DNA of 64,000 nt from Impatiens glandulifera (lineage: Eukaryota; Streptophyta; Magnoliopsida; Ericales; Balsaminaceae): contig NC_061869.1 of assembly GCF_907164915.1 (NCBI RefSeq), positions 19,011,125 to 19,075,124 of the forward strand, in the 5' to 3' direction. Numbering within the stretch: position 1 is the stretch's first letter; each line of letters begins with the position of its first letter. Below the pieces are notes generated by a model, which searched no databases, was not told where the DNA came from, and saw nothing but the letters and a program-made list of their open reading frames with translations. The translations under genes were made by a program, and so were the position numbers. Positions 11,947 through 22,740 of the stretch are shown one piece after another.

Positions 11947-12768
11947 CACTAATAAATGAACCCTCTATTTTTATCTTTTTTATTATTTTTATATGACTAT
12001 TTATGATTGATTATTTTAATTTTATTTTATATATATATATATATATATGAGCGTTCATCATTAATTATTTTAACTCTATATTTCTTTTTCTTTTTTATAT
12101 ATATTTTTTATATTCACATTAATTATTAATTATTTTAAAATTGTTTAATCCATATAATTGAATATAACAATGAAAATTCTTTCAACAATAAAAAACCTTC
12201 AACACAAAAATAAATTAATTAAGAATTAAGAATTGAATAATAATAAAAACTCATTCATCAAACACTAAAAGAGTAATAATCATATTAGACAAAACAATTT
12301 ATTTACTACAAATATAAGTCGTGAATAAAAATTAAATAAAAAATTATTAATTTCATTTTTATTTATATTAAACTAAATAAAGAAAACTTTTTTTTTTAAT
12401 ATATTAAATTAAATAAGAAAACTCTTCAAAAAAAAATATTACAGTAAAACATAAAATTCATAAATAAGTTATTAAATTTTTTTAAAAAAATGAAAATTTA
12501 AGAAATATGAGAAATAAAAACTAATAAAAAAATTAAATGTAAAAAAGAAATTAATATTAAAATAATAAAAAATGTAAGAATAAAATAAATTACCTAGTTT
12601 AATTAATGAAAAGGAAGGAGAGAAAATATATTAATATTTAATTAATAAATATATAAATTTAAAAATAAAAGTTAACCATGATTATTAAAAGAGGCTAAAT
12701 GAGCCAATTTTTTATAGTACATATGTTTAAATGACCTTTTATTAGTACATACGTCTAAGTGAGCTTTT
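11947..12768. mobile_element. Truncated copy of the small MULE-like family of 61497-62425
   Basis: From ACTAATAAATGAACCC onward this matches the internal and right part of the element at 61497-62425. That includes the GGTTAACCATG-like patch, GAGGCTAAATGAGCC, and the terminal motif ACATACGTCTAAGTGAGC at about 12742-12762. The left terminal repeat is missing. It lies just inside the KI-MULE's left terminal repeat. AT-rich, no genes. Confidence 0.75.
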
Positions 12769-12839
12769 TTCTTTTATTTTATCCTATGATACTTCAAGTT
12801 TATTAATGTTTGGTTTATGCATCTTCGAATCACTTTTGT

Positions 12840-12946
12840 TTAGGGTTTACTTCCCGTTTCGCTAAGTGCTTACCATTTCGCTAAGTGCCTAGCGTTTCGC
12901 TAATGACCTAACGATTCGCGAAGGCCTTCCCGTTTCGCGAAGTATT
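12840..12946. repeat. KI-MULE dispersed ~20-bp motif, cluster 1 (upstream of transposase)
   Basis: Four to five units in reverse orientation, of the form TTTCGCTAAGTGCTTACC, TTTCGCTAAGTGCCTAG and TTTCGCGAAG. They lie just 5' of the transposase reading frame. Confidence 0.8.
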
Positions 12947-12977
12947 AATTATCCATTTCCCGTTTTTAAATCAAATC

Positions 12978-15564
12978 ATGTTTTTTATTGCAGCTGAAGT
13001 TTTCCTTTTCTATAATGGAGAGTGGAAATTTGATGCTGATGGAATATTGTATTTTGATGTCTCTTCAATCAAAACATTTGATTTACCCCAAAGTACTCGT
13101 TATGCTGAATTAGTTTTTAAACTCTATGCTAGACTTAACGTGCAGAAATCTACATACGATTTAGTGCTGCAAGTCAAGTATGATATTCAGAATATCATAA
13201 ATACAAAACCTGTTTTTATTGATTTAGATGGGGATTTGAACACATATTTATCACGCTTGATTTTGGGTCGAACCGTGTCACCATTGTGTGTCTCTGTAGT
13301 AGAGAAGTCAGCATTTACTAAAAAAAGATATCACTACTTACATACCCAACTCAAGAAAGTATACTATCACCACAACTTAATCAAAAAATTGTACCACAAG
13401 TTGTACCCTCAGAATTCTTTGTTAAAAGTCAAAATAAAGCCGGAGAAAACTCTTTGCCTCACATCCCACTTACTCATGACTTGTATGTTAATACAAGTGC
13501 AAAGGCATCAATACCTATACCAACTAGTGCAAGAAGATCATCAATGGGTACACCAACTAGTGCAAGAAGAGCATTAATGGGTACACCATCTAGTGCAAGA
13601 AGATCATCAATGGGTACACCATCGACAGACGCGACAGACACATCACCGCTAGACCCCTCATTTGCGATGGCATTAACTAGTGAAACCGTATTGGAAGTTG
13701 GTGCGTTGTTTGAAAATAAAAAAGAACTTTAACTTAGTCTATATAAATATGCGATGACCGATCATTTTGAATTCAAAGTGGAGAAGTCAAGAAAACATTT
13801 TTGGTGTGTGAAATGTTTGGATGAGACATGCAAGTGGAGCTTGCGTGCTGTGAAAGGTATGTTTTCTGAGATGTTTGAGATCCGGAAATTCGAGCAATAA
13901 CACTCATGCTCAGTTTTGTCGAGGCCAAAGAAAAAAATGCAAACACCAGTATGGGTTATTGGGCAGTGCGTGAAGAGCAAGTACATGGACCATCACCATA
14001 ACTACTTGCCTAAGAAAATAATTGAAGACATGCAGACAACTTATGGGATATTTTTGACTTATAATACGACAAGGGCAAGGGAAATTGCTTTAATAGCGGT
14101 GTGAGAAACGGTAAAGGATTCCTATGGAATATTGCCATCATACATTTACATGTTGGAGAAGTATAATCCTGGTACCATAAATAACATCCAGACAGACGAG
14201 CTCGACCACTTCAAGTATATTTCCATGTCCCTAGGCCTCTCAATTAAGGGTTTCAAAGCATTTTGTTGTCCTGTATTGTGCGTTGATGCTAGCTTTCTTA
14301 AGCACAAGGTGGGTGGTCAATTATTGGTGGCTATTGCATTGGATGCGAATGAGCAACTATATCCTGTCGCATTCGGCGTTGTTGATTCAAAGAATAATAA
14401 CTCATTGACTTATTTTATGCAAAAACTAAGAGAAACAATTGGATAAGTTGATGATCTCGTCTTTGTATCCGATAGACACCCAAGCATCGCCAATGTCTTG
14501 TGTGCTGTTTTTCCAGAATTGACCACGGTGCGTGCACATATCACATAAAGATGAATATTATGGCCAAATTCAAAAGTGATAAATGTCATGCCGAGTTTGA
14601 TTTGGCTTCTAAAGCGTACACTATCCACGAATTTAATCGGTTTTTTTGACAAGATCAAGGTTAAAGATCATAAGATTGCTATCTAATTGGAAGAAATTGG
14701 GTTCTAAAGATGGAGTAGAGCATTTTTTCCTGGTAAGCGATATAATCAACTCACATGCAATTATACTGAGAGTTTCAATAGTTAGAGCAGGGAAGCCAGA
14801 AAGTATCCCATTTCATAAATGGCCGAGTATTTAAGATTCACAATACAACATTGGTTTAACGATAGAAGAGAAAAAACGTCCAACCACGAAGAAGTTTTAT
14901 CTCCAAATTATGAGAAGTTATTACGTGAGGGATTCGAGAAGGCCAGATTCTATATAATCCAATCGCTTAACCGATTCGAGTTTTATGTGCATGACAATTA
15001 GTCCCATTTCAATGTCAATTTGAAAGACATGAAATGTACTTGTAGAGTATTTGAAGTTTCGGGTCTTCCTTATACGCATGCAATGGCTACTGCCCGTAGC
15101 CGGAATTTGGTTTTTATGACTTCTGTTCAAGGTATTATTCAGCTCACATGTTCAATCTGTTTAACCAATTGATAAATCGTTATATTTTCCATGCACACAT
15201 GTATTACATAACTGAATGTTGGATAAATGCATATGCGGAGACATGTTATCCTCCTGGTGATGAAGAAAATTGGGATGTTCCCGAACATATCAAGCAACGC
15301 TCGTGTCTTAAACCAAATGTCAAGGTTAAGAAATGCCGACCACAAACAAAACATAGGTCATCCCAAGGTGAGGTCCGTAAGGTCCCAAGACGATGCAGCT
15401 CATGTGTTGGACTAGGACATAATACGACAGCATGCAAAGAAGTGATGCATGCACCATCTACTACAAGAGCATCATCATCTAAGCAACATGAGTCATCATC
15501 TCAACAGTATGAACCTTTAACTTGTAAGATTATTATGGTGATAAGTTGTAATATATGTTGTTAA
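12978..15564 (+). pseudogene. MuDR-type MULE transposase, decayed
   Basis: Fragments in order, broken by stops and frameshifts. An N-terminal MuDR-like region lies at 12978-13400. A Ser/Arg-rich repeat linker (13519-13622) follows. A WRKY/FAR1-like Cys/His DNA-binding region sits around 13750-13960 (FWCVKCLDETCKW). The catalytic MULE domain at about 14130-14620 contains CVDASFLKHKVGGQL. A SWIM zinc finger lies at about 15030-15090; its third ligand position reads Tyr (LPYTHAMA) where Cys is usual. A C-terminal zinc knuckle CSSCVGLGHNTTAC lies at about 15393-15435. In-frame stops occur after FENKKEL (13731), after FEQ, before the catalytic block (14102) and after RETIG (14445). It would have moved the KI-MULE but cannot now be active. 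Confidence 0.85.
13519..13622 (+). repeat. 33-nt tandem repeat in transposase linker (11-aa unit PTSARRSSMGT)
   Basis: Three adjacent units with small changes (SARRSSMGT, SARRALMGT, SARRSSMGT) plus a shortened related unit before them. It is a basic, Ser-rich linker between the N-terminal and DNA-binding domains of the transposase. Confidence 0.85.
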
Positions 15565-15664
15565 TTGAATTGAATTATGGTGGTACTGGTCAGATATAAG
15601 TTATAGTATATGTTGTTAATTCAGGTAGTTTGGGATAAGTTGTGGTATATGTTGTTAATTCATG

Positions 15665-15787
15665 TGGTTTGGGAATCACTTAGCGAATCTCTAGGTCCTT
15701 AGCGAAACGGTAAGCACTTAGAGAAACGGTAAGCACTTAGAAAAACGGTAAGTCCTTAGCAAAATTGTAAGAACTTAGTGAAACGGA
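15665..15787. repeat. KI-MULE dispersed motif, cluster 2 (downstream of transposase)
   Basis: About six units of TTAGCGAAACGGTAAGCACT and variants (TTAGAGAAACGG, TTAGAAAAACGG, TTAGCAAAATTG) between the convergent transposase and Ulp1 genes. Confidence 0.85.
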
Positions 15788-16062
15788 AAGTTAAAGTTAC
15801 ACTTGTTTTTACATTGAAGGTTATCTTCAAGTCTGAAGTGCAAAATTCAATATATGAATATACATTTTACAATTCAACTTCAAATATTTTAACAATACAT
15901 TTTCATTACTTCAAGTTGTCTCCAAAACAAAGGTTCGATAATTTACATTTACATCAAATCAAATAATTTATCCAATTTACAATACTAAGGTTCGATAATT
16001 TGATGGAATCACTTGATCGCCATCTTCTGCCTCCAAAACTCCATGTTTTCTGAGATCACATT

Positions 16063-17009
16063 CTACACGCCTTGGTTAGCAGTCAAGTATTCCATATACA
16101 TGAGCGTGAATACACCATAGTCCCCGCTATTGGTTGCTCTTGGGACTTCCCCTACCTTAGCTGCTACGGTTTTGACTTTCGGGTGTGGAAACCGTTTGTA
16201 TGTCATGGGTTGGATGGGGTCTTGGAAGTTGAAGTCAGGATACATTTTCATCTCACTTGTAGTGATTGTCTTTGCAAATACATGTGGAATCATCTCACAC
16301 AACGGTTTCAAATAAGGATCCAGATTCTTATAAATATAAGCATCGCAATCATACACGTCAATGCGATTCTTTTAAAGACGTGCTACACACAAAATCCAAT
16401 GCTTCTGGCTTATGTTCACGGGCACGTATATATCGTCGATTGTTGACCATTCAGGCATATATTTATGCTTTAAACCCATGTAATAGTCTTTAAATTCTTT
16501 GACTGGATAATTTGCACGATCTTTACTAAAAGTCTTGTGCCCTCGCCTTATTTTATCTGCCAATACGCAATCCCCTATTGCGACTTTAGAATTTTTATAT
16601 GTCTTGGGATATTCTACAATCCTTTTTCGCAATAGGTGGCAGAATGCATCAATTTCCTACACAATGAGAATACTTTCAGTATATATCAAACAACATTGAA
16701 CCGTACTTCGCGAATCGCTAAGTACATAGAGAATCCCTAAGTACCTCGCGAAGACATTAATAATGAATTGCACGACTTACAGTGCCTTCAAGCCATGTCA
16801 ACCTTGTTAGAACTCTAACAAACATATCCTTCTCTACTTCGCAAGTCTCTACATCCTTTTTCACATCATTGGTTTTTGGATCATTCAACCACTTTTTTAC
16901 TTTATCCAGCAGCTCATCTTCAAATTTTTGAAGGGGATTGACGTCAGAGTGTTGGCCGGTCCTACCTGGACTTCTAGTCCAAAATTGGAAATGTTGGCAC
17001 GAATGTATC
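16063..17009 (-). pseudogene. Ulp1/SENP-like C48 cysteine protease (C-terminal part of KI protein), inactive
   Basis: SUMO-specific-protease-like domain of the KI-MULE's second gene, two exons on minus. An exon from about 17009 ends at a GTAAGT donor near 16785. The next begins after a TAG acceptor near 16657. The catalytic domain has HW (QKHWILCV, about 16390-16400), Asp in VYDCDAY, and NSGDYGVF near 16110. In active family members the last motif is GDCGVF, so the catalytic Cys has become Tyr. An in-frame TAA at 16374-16372 also interrupts the domain. Upstream the gene is separated from its DUF1985 half by the retroelement at 17010-23946. Confidence 0.8.
16697..16757. repeat. KI-MULE dispersed motif, cluster 3 (inside Ulp1 gene intron)
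   Basis: Three units (TACTTCGCGAATCGCTAAG, GAGAATCCCTAAGTACC, TCGCGAAG) lie within the predicted intron between the two Ulp1-side exons. Confidence 0.75.
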
Positions 17010-17592
17010 AACTTATTTGAAGGGCAAAGCCGATTCTTCCTCTTGGAGCTCTGATGAGCTTCTTCAGGTTATTGAAAATGTATGAGGCCCAATTTATGGG
17101 TGAGAGTCTGATTATTGAAATCATGAGGTCAAACACCTCCCGAGAATAGTTTGGATTTGCCATTCGACCTAGAATGGACCGCTGGATCAAATCTTGAAAG
17201 ACTTGGAAGTGAGGAGCGAGGTCATCTTTCAGACCGTAATCTTCGACCGGATCAGCGGTGCCGGAGAAGATGAATGAGTAATCTTCTTTTGCTGGAAAGA
17301 AGGGGGTTGGAAAATCCGAAAATCCTTCGGATGGCAGATTGAAGAAGTTTGCGAATGACTCTTCAAAGAGCCGATGTAATGCACCGTCAATGATAGTGCC
17401 GATGCTTCCATCGTCCCTTACATATCCGTTGTTGAAGAACTCGTGCACCTCCTCTTCGAGGTTGGTGTCCGATCCTTCAAGAAATCTTCGCAAACCGGAT
17501 ATGAGTAGAGGTTGAAAGAGAACACTTTCAAATTTGGAGTTCAGAACCTCATCAAAATCGACAATGATTGTGTTTCGGAGTTCGGCATTCAT
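17008..17592 (-). CDS. Retroelement-associated extra ORF, proximal copy (194 aa), truncated
   Basis: An uninterrupted 194-residue frame starting MNAELRN, related to the broken ORF at 18103-18806. Both share a VDFD/ADFD start, a GLR-x-FLE block, NFFNLPSEG/EYCGLPTEG, and the best-conserved NWxxxIFNNLKK block near the C-terminus. I recall similar uncharacterised 'putative plant transposon' proteins from Lamiales retroelements; function unknown. It lacks the ~35 C-terminal residues of its sister because homology ends at the MULE junction (about 17010). It lies downstream of pol on the same strand and has its own TATA-like box. Not a host gene. Confidence 0.6.
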   Translation of the reverse strand: MNAELRNTIIVDFDEVLNSKFESVLFQPLLISGLRRFLEGSDTNLEEEVHEFFNNGYVRDDGSIGTIIDGALHRLFEESFANFFNLPSEGFSDFPTPFFPAKEDYSFIFSGTADPVEDYGLKDDLAPHFQVFQDLIQRSILGRMANPNYSREVFDLMISIIRLSPINWASYIFNNLKKLIRAPRGRIGFALQIS

Positions 17593-17693
17593 TTTGAAGA
17601 GCAAATTGAGAGTCGGAGAAATGAAGGTGAAAGTTCAAAGTATAGAGATAGAAAGATAATTCTGAAGTGTGATTTGTTTGAAGAGGGATGATG

Positions 17694-17704
17694 TCTTTAT
17701 ATAG
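17694..17704 (-). promoter_or_regulatory. TATA-like box upstream of proximal extra ORF
   Basis: CTATATAAAG on the minus strand, about 105 bp upstream of the ATG at 17592. The spacing is normal for a plant core promoter with a short leader. Confidence 0.45.
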
Positions 17705-18102
17705 TGCAGGCGGTTGAGGAGAAATTAATGAGAATATTTTGAAAAATCAGACTGTTCATGTATGGTCATTGAATGCTTGATGCAATTTTAAGAGAATAAT
17801 CTGTTTGGGAAAGGTGCGTTGTAGGCTGTCTAGTCTATCCGGACTAGGCACGCCTTTTAGGAAATGAATATTTCTGTTTCCAGGGATGATTTGAGATTGT
17901 TCAATGTAGAGGTATTAATGTTTTTATTTTCTCAAGGTTTGGCTAAAAGAGGAAAGAAATGATTTTCATTAAAAAGATGTACCGAATCGGTAGTACAACA
18001 AAATTACCGGTTCGGTAAAGTAAGAGAATGAGATTTCATGGTTCGGTAAGAGAAAAAACAGAAAAAGATTAAACGTTGGATGATCCAATGGTTAAGGTCT
18101 TC

Positions 18103-18806
18103 TTAGATGTTGCCTTTTTCCCATCGGTCGATCATCTTTTGGATTCTCTCCTTTGTTAGCACATGCTTCGAGTGGAGAGTGAAGAATGGTCCGGAGTGGA
18201 TGTCGAGACTTGCACAAAAACCGCTCAGTTGGGGAGCGTACCCGGTTTTGTTTGATGTGATCATCTTCTTCAGATTGTTGAAGATGATCCAGGACCAGTT
18301 GACCGGGGTGCCAACCGTGATGGCAATCATTATTTCAAACATTTGCTGGGTATAGTAGTAGCTCTTTTCTCTACCCAAAATTGTTTTTTCCAGAATCTCG
18401 CTAAGAATCTAGTACTTGTGAGAAAGTTAGTTCTTAGCACCCCAGGTTTTAACCGGGATGTTAAAGCTCGTGAACAGATGACACATTTTTCAATGGTCAC
18501 CGAAGAGTATGTGAGATCGGTTACCCCTTCAGTGGGTAAACCGCAATATTCAGCGAAGTTCGTCTCACTGAAAAGAAAGGATTGACTATAGACTTGCGCT
18601 AAGATGATGTCTCGGTGCACCTCTTTAGCGGTTTCAAAGAATTCATCGACTACCAAGTAGTCGATAATGAAGCGATTCTCCAAGAACTTTCTTAGCCCAG
18701 TTCTTTCAAGGGCAAGAAACAATTCCTTAATGACGTGGTCTTCATATTGGTAGATCGAATCAAAATCGGCTAAAAGGATCTTTTTAGAGAGTGGAGGGGA
18801 GTTCAT
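18103..18806 (-). pseudogene. Retroelement-associated extra ORF, distal copy, one frameshift
   Basis: Sister of the 17008-17592 ORF. It starts MNSPPLSKK and is open to about 18390. A single frame change between about 18400 and 18378 is needed to continue into MGREKSYYY..., which carries the conserved NWSWIIFNNLKK block and a C-terminus through residue ~230. The two copies are strongly diverged, so the duplication inside the element is old. Function unknown. Confidence 0.6.
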
Positions 18807-18881
18807 TTTCTTGTGATAAACTTAGCTCAAGTGTTTTGTTGATAGTGATCTTGTGAGATGTTTTGAAATATGAAGAGTTGT

Positions 18882-18889
18882 TTATATAG
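18882..18889 (-). promoter_or_regulatory. TATA-like box upstream of distal extra ORF
   Basis: CTATATAAAC on the minus strand about 80 bp before the ATG at 18806, mirroring the arrangement at 17694-17704. Confidence 0.45.
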
Positions 18890-19525
18890 CCAAGGGTTCG
18901 GCTAGGTTAAGAGTATGAGCGTGCTTTGTGATGTCATCAGATAATTAATATGAAGTTAACTTATTTAGGCATACAATGTTTAGTTCCAATGCAATAGTAA
19001 TGATGACTAAAGATTTTCATGATGAGAATAAATATATGAACAAAATGTTAGTCTTCCTCTCTTGATGATGGACACGTGTCGTCATCTCGATTGAGGTAGA
19101 CTATTTATGATTTATATGTTCCCTTTTCAAGGTGTGCATGGTAACACGGTTAGCCGTCCCAAGTTAGCCGGAAAATTTCAATTTACCGAAACCATGATGC
19201 ATTTTATTGGTTGGTTTTCCATGAATTGTTTTATCGAGATATCTTATTCCGGTGTGAAGAATTATCGAAACGAATCGACATTTGTTCAGCTTTGGATTAA
19301 GACCAAGTTATTTGAACCGCTCAATATATATACATGTGATTTGGTAATATGAATTTGTCAGACTTAACCGGAGATATTTTTCCGGTTAGCATCCTTGAAT
19401 GCTTAATTTCCTATTGAGGTACGGTTTGAGAAGCGAGAGCTTCTCTTTGAACACATACCCCGGTTTTTCATGATGATGTAAGTTTGAAAGCATGCGATGA
19501 TGTTTATGGCATGAGTTGCTTGCTA
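18890..19525. other. Spacer between pol and extra ORFs
   Basis: About 640 bp between the RNase H stop and the distal extra ORF's TATA-like box. There is no convincing frame. An 81-codon open stretch on + (19107-19352) looks like chance. It may hold promoter sequence for the extra ORF. Confidence 0.4.
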
Positions 19526-20970
19526 TCAGTAAGTCCTAAGATATTTCTGAAATAAAAAAAACTTAGCTTCCTGTAGCGGTTTGGTGAAGATATCAGCCAC
19601 TTGTTGTTCGGTTGAGACATACTCCAGCCGGATGTGTTTCTGTTGCACATGCTCCCGGATGAAATGATGTCTTATATCAATATGTTTTGTTCTTGAGTGC
19701 AACACCGGATTATATGTGATCGCTATTGCACTAGTGTTGTCACAAAATATTGGCGACTCTTCAGCGGTCACACCGAAGTCCCTTAGTTGCTGTTGGATCC
19801 AGAGGAGTTGTGCACAGCAGCTTCCGGCTGCTAGGTACTCCGCCTCTGCGGTTGATGTTGCAACTGAGGTTTGCTTTTTGCTATTCCATGAGACAAGTCG
19901 GTCTCCCATAAACTGGCGAGTCCCACTTGTACTCTTTCGATCGATTTTGCAGTCTGCATAGTCTGCATCAAAGTAACTTATTAGATTAAAACTTGAGTCT
20001 TTTGGGTACCAAAGTCCCACATCTTGAGTCTCTTTCAAATATTTTAGAATTCTTTTAGCCGCGGTATAATGTGATTGCTTTGGATTGACTTGAAATCTCC
20101 CGCATACTCCGACCGCGAATAGAATGACCGGCCGGCTGGCTGTTAGGTAAAGTAGTGAACCGATGATTCCTCGATATGATGTTATGTCTACTACTTGACC
20201 GTCTTCGTCTTTGTCTAGCTTCACGGATGAACTCATTGGAGTAGCTGCCTCGGCACATGTGTCCATTCCGAATATCTTCAGTAGTTCGGCTGTGTATTTT
20301 GACTGGCTTATAAAGGTTTCGGTTTCAATCTGTTTGACCTGAAGACCTAGGAAGAAACTTAATTCTCCCATCATACTCATTTGAAATTTGTCAGTCATTA
20401 TTTTTGAGAACTTATCACATAGTTTTGGATCGGTTGATCCGAAAATAAGACCTAGGAAGAAACTCATTTGAAGTAGTATGTGTTCCTTTTTCTCAAATTT
20501 GAAAAGGGTTTTATCAACCAAGCCTATTGTAAACTTGTGATCAAATAAGAATGCGGTTAATGTATCATACCAGACTCTTGGAGCCTGTTTCAAACTGTAA
20601 GGAGCTTTGTTTAGCCGGAAAACATAATTCATGTGTTCTGTATTTTTAAAACCTGGAGGTTGATCAACATACACCTCTTCATTTATTTTACCATTTAGAA
20701 AAACACTTTTAACATCCATTTGAAAAACTTTGAAATTTTTGAAAGCCGGAAATGCCAAAAATATTCTAATGGCCTCAAGTCTAGCCACAGGAGCAAATGA
20801 TTCTTCAAAATCAATGCCTTCTTCCTGTTTGTAACTTTGAGCCACTAGCCAGGCTTTGTTCCTCATAACTAAACCGTCTTCATTGAGTTTATTTCTGAAT
20901 ACCCATCTTGTTACTATGACCAATTTATGTTTCGGTCTAAGGACTAGGTACCAGACTTTATTTGCCTAAA
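19526..20970 (-). pseudogene. Copia reverse transcriptase-RNase H with overwritten active site
   Basis: One open frame of more than 465 residues. It begins within the usual RT start (KVWYLV... then TRWVFRNKL) and continues through [53 protein letters not shown], and the RNase H region with [15 protein letters not shown] and [13 protein letters not shown]. Where the YVDD catalytic box should be (about 20455-20475) it reads MSFFLGL, a duplicate of LSFFLGL from 34 residues further on. No integrase is present upstream. It cannot be catalytically active despite the long open frame. Confidence 0.85.
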
Positions 20971-21340
20971 AGTATCTTATGTTGTCTTGATGGTGATTGT
21001 TGATTAGTTTTGGATGAACGTGTTTTGGTTTGTTTGTCTCCTGACCGGTTGGCTTTCCTTCTCTTAGGATGAAACTATTTCTTCGAATCAGTTGGACTTG
21101 CATATTTTAGTTCCGGTTTTAGGACAGTTTCTGCCTCAATGTTGGTTGTAGAGCTCTTGACAAATCTTACGAAAGGAAGATTGTCTTTTGTAAGTTTTAT
21201 CCCGTTAGAGTTGTTTTAGTTGGAGGATTTGTTATCTTTGTATCCAATACCAAATTTACATTTAGGATGTCTGTTATATTTGCACATCTGGTTTACGGCT
21301 TCACGGGATCTTTCCCAAGCAACCGTGATGTATTTTGTTC

Positions 21341-22694
21341 GTTCATCTTCTTAGGCTACCGGTTGAACTATCTCCTCATTTTCTAAAGATAGTCCAGCCG
21401 GTTCATATATCGTGGTTTTGCATGGCTCACCAGCGGTACCACTTGACTCTCCGGTTTCATGTTCTAACCGTGTCGGTATATATGCAGATAAGTTTCTGAA
21501 CTCAGCGACCATTTCGTTGAGTGCAGTAACTAAATCTTCTTTAGTAAATTTATCAGAAGAAAAATCAAATACCTCTTCTTCATTTGCCATGAAGCAAGTG
21601 ACTCTTTCTTTATCATTTTCGTTGTCGGAGTATGCCCAGTCGCTTCCACCGTCGGATGCGATGAGTGCCTTTTGAATTTCTTTTCCTTCATCGGTTTGTT
21701 GGTTGTCGTTCCTTCGGTAGTCGTTTCTTTAGTTGTCATTCCTTCGGTATTCGTTTCCTTGGTAGTTGTTTCCTTGATAGTTGTTTCTCGGTTTTCGATC
21801 GTCTCTCCTCGGTTTCCTGCATTCCGACCTGAAATGACTGAAACCGTCACAGTTATAACATCTTTTATTAGATTTATCGGAATAATTATAATTGAAATTT
21901 GTTGTTCGGTGGTGATTGATTCTTCTCCATGAATCTCCCAAATTTCTATGCTAGCATCGCCATCACGTCTTCACTGATCTGGTCAGCGTTTTTGACGGGA
22001 ACCAGAGCGGTTGATACATGGACCGCTGGTTCCACCGATGTAACCAAGGCTCTGGTTGCGGTTGAGGTTGATGATTCGTCTTCGATCCGAGACTTTATCT
22101 CGAACTCGTATGCTTTCAGGTCCTCAAACACGTCGTGCAGCTTCATCTGCCCGAGGTTGCTTGACTCCCTCATCACCATGGTCTTGATGTCCCATGTGCT
22201 CGGTAATGATCTTAAGGCTTTTATGATTATCTCTCGGTTGTCATATCTCTTTCCGAGTGTTTCTAATTCGTTGACCACACTAGTGAACCGGTTACTGAAT
22301 TCTTTCATGTTTTCTCCCGGTTTCATCCTGATGTTCTCATATTTTGAGTTGCCACCAAAATTTTGTTTTCTTTTGTTCTTTCATTTCCTTCATGAACCTG
22401 AATGATCGTTTCCCAGGCTTCCTTTGTATTTTGACAATCTGAGATTTTGTTGAGTGTGTTGTCGTATATAGCTTTGTAGATGTGTCTCATGCAATGGTTG
22501 TCCAGGTTACTTCTTCTTCGATCTTCAGCCGTCCATGCATTTATCTCCTTGTTGATCCTTATCGGTCCTTCCTTTAGAACTCTGCTCATCTCATCATCCA
22601 TCATAATTAGATGTAGATACATTTGTTTCTTCTAGCTAGTAAATGCTTCACTATTTAGCATAGGTGGCTTATCGCTGTGGGTCATGTTTCCCAT
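21341..22694 (-). pseudogene. Copia gag (UBN2-type) with zinc knuckle, decayed
   Basis: ATG at 22694 (MGNMTHSDKPPM), about 30 bp after the PBS. There is an in-frame TAG about 20 codons in, then a UBN2/gag-like region (22622-22323), a frame change near 22325, and 126 further residues. A zinc knuckle CYNCDGFSHFRSEC lies near 21860-21820. Then come Glu/Thr-repeat sequence and a SARE/YEPAG tail to about 21351. After a stop, 400 bp of degraded coding-like sequence leads to the RT, so integrase was deleted. Confidence 0.75.
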
Positions 22695-22725
22695 CTTCTT
22701 TCGGTTGCTTGAGTGTTAAGAACCT

Positions 22726-22740
22726 CGCTCTAATACCACT
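22726..22740 (-). other. Primer-binding site (initiator-Met tRNA type)
   Basis: AGTGGTATTAGAGCG directly abuts the LTR end on the minus strand. It differs by one base from the usual TGGTATCAGAGC core of plant Copia elements. Confidence 0.75.

Noticed and set aside
11695..11959. Opposed 84-86-codon frames rich in Phe/Ser and Arg/Lys
   Set aside because: They sit in the MULE terminal repeat (poly-T and CGG-rich parts); no coding support.
17010..19100. A 3' LTR for the nested retroelement
   Set aside because: I compared 17.0-19.5 kb with the 1206-bp LTR by eye and saw no matching stretch or TGTTAG...CTAACA boundary; treated as missing.
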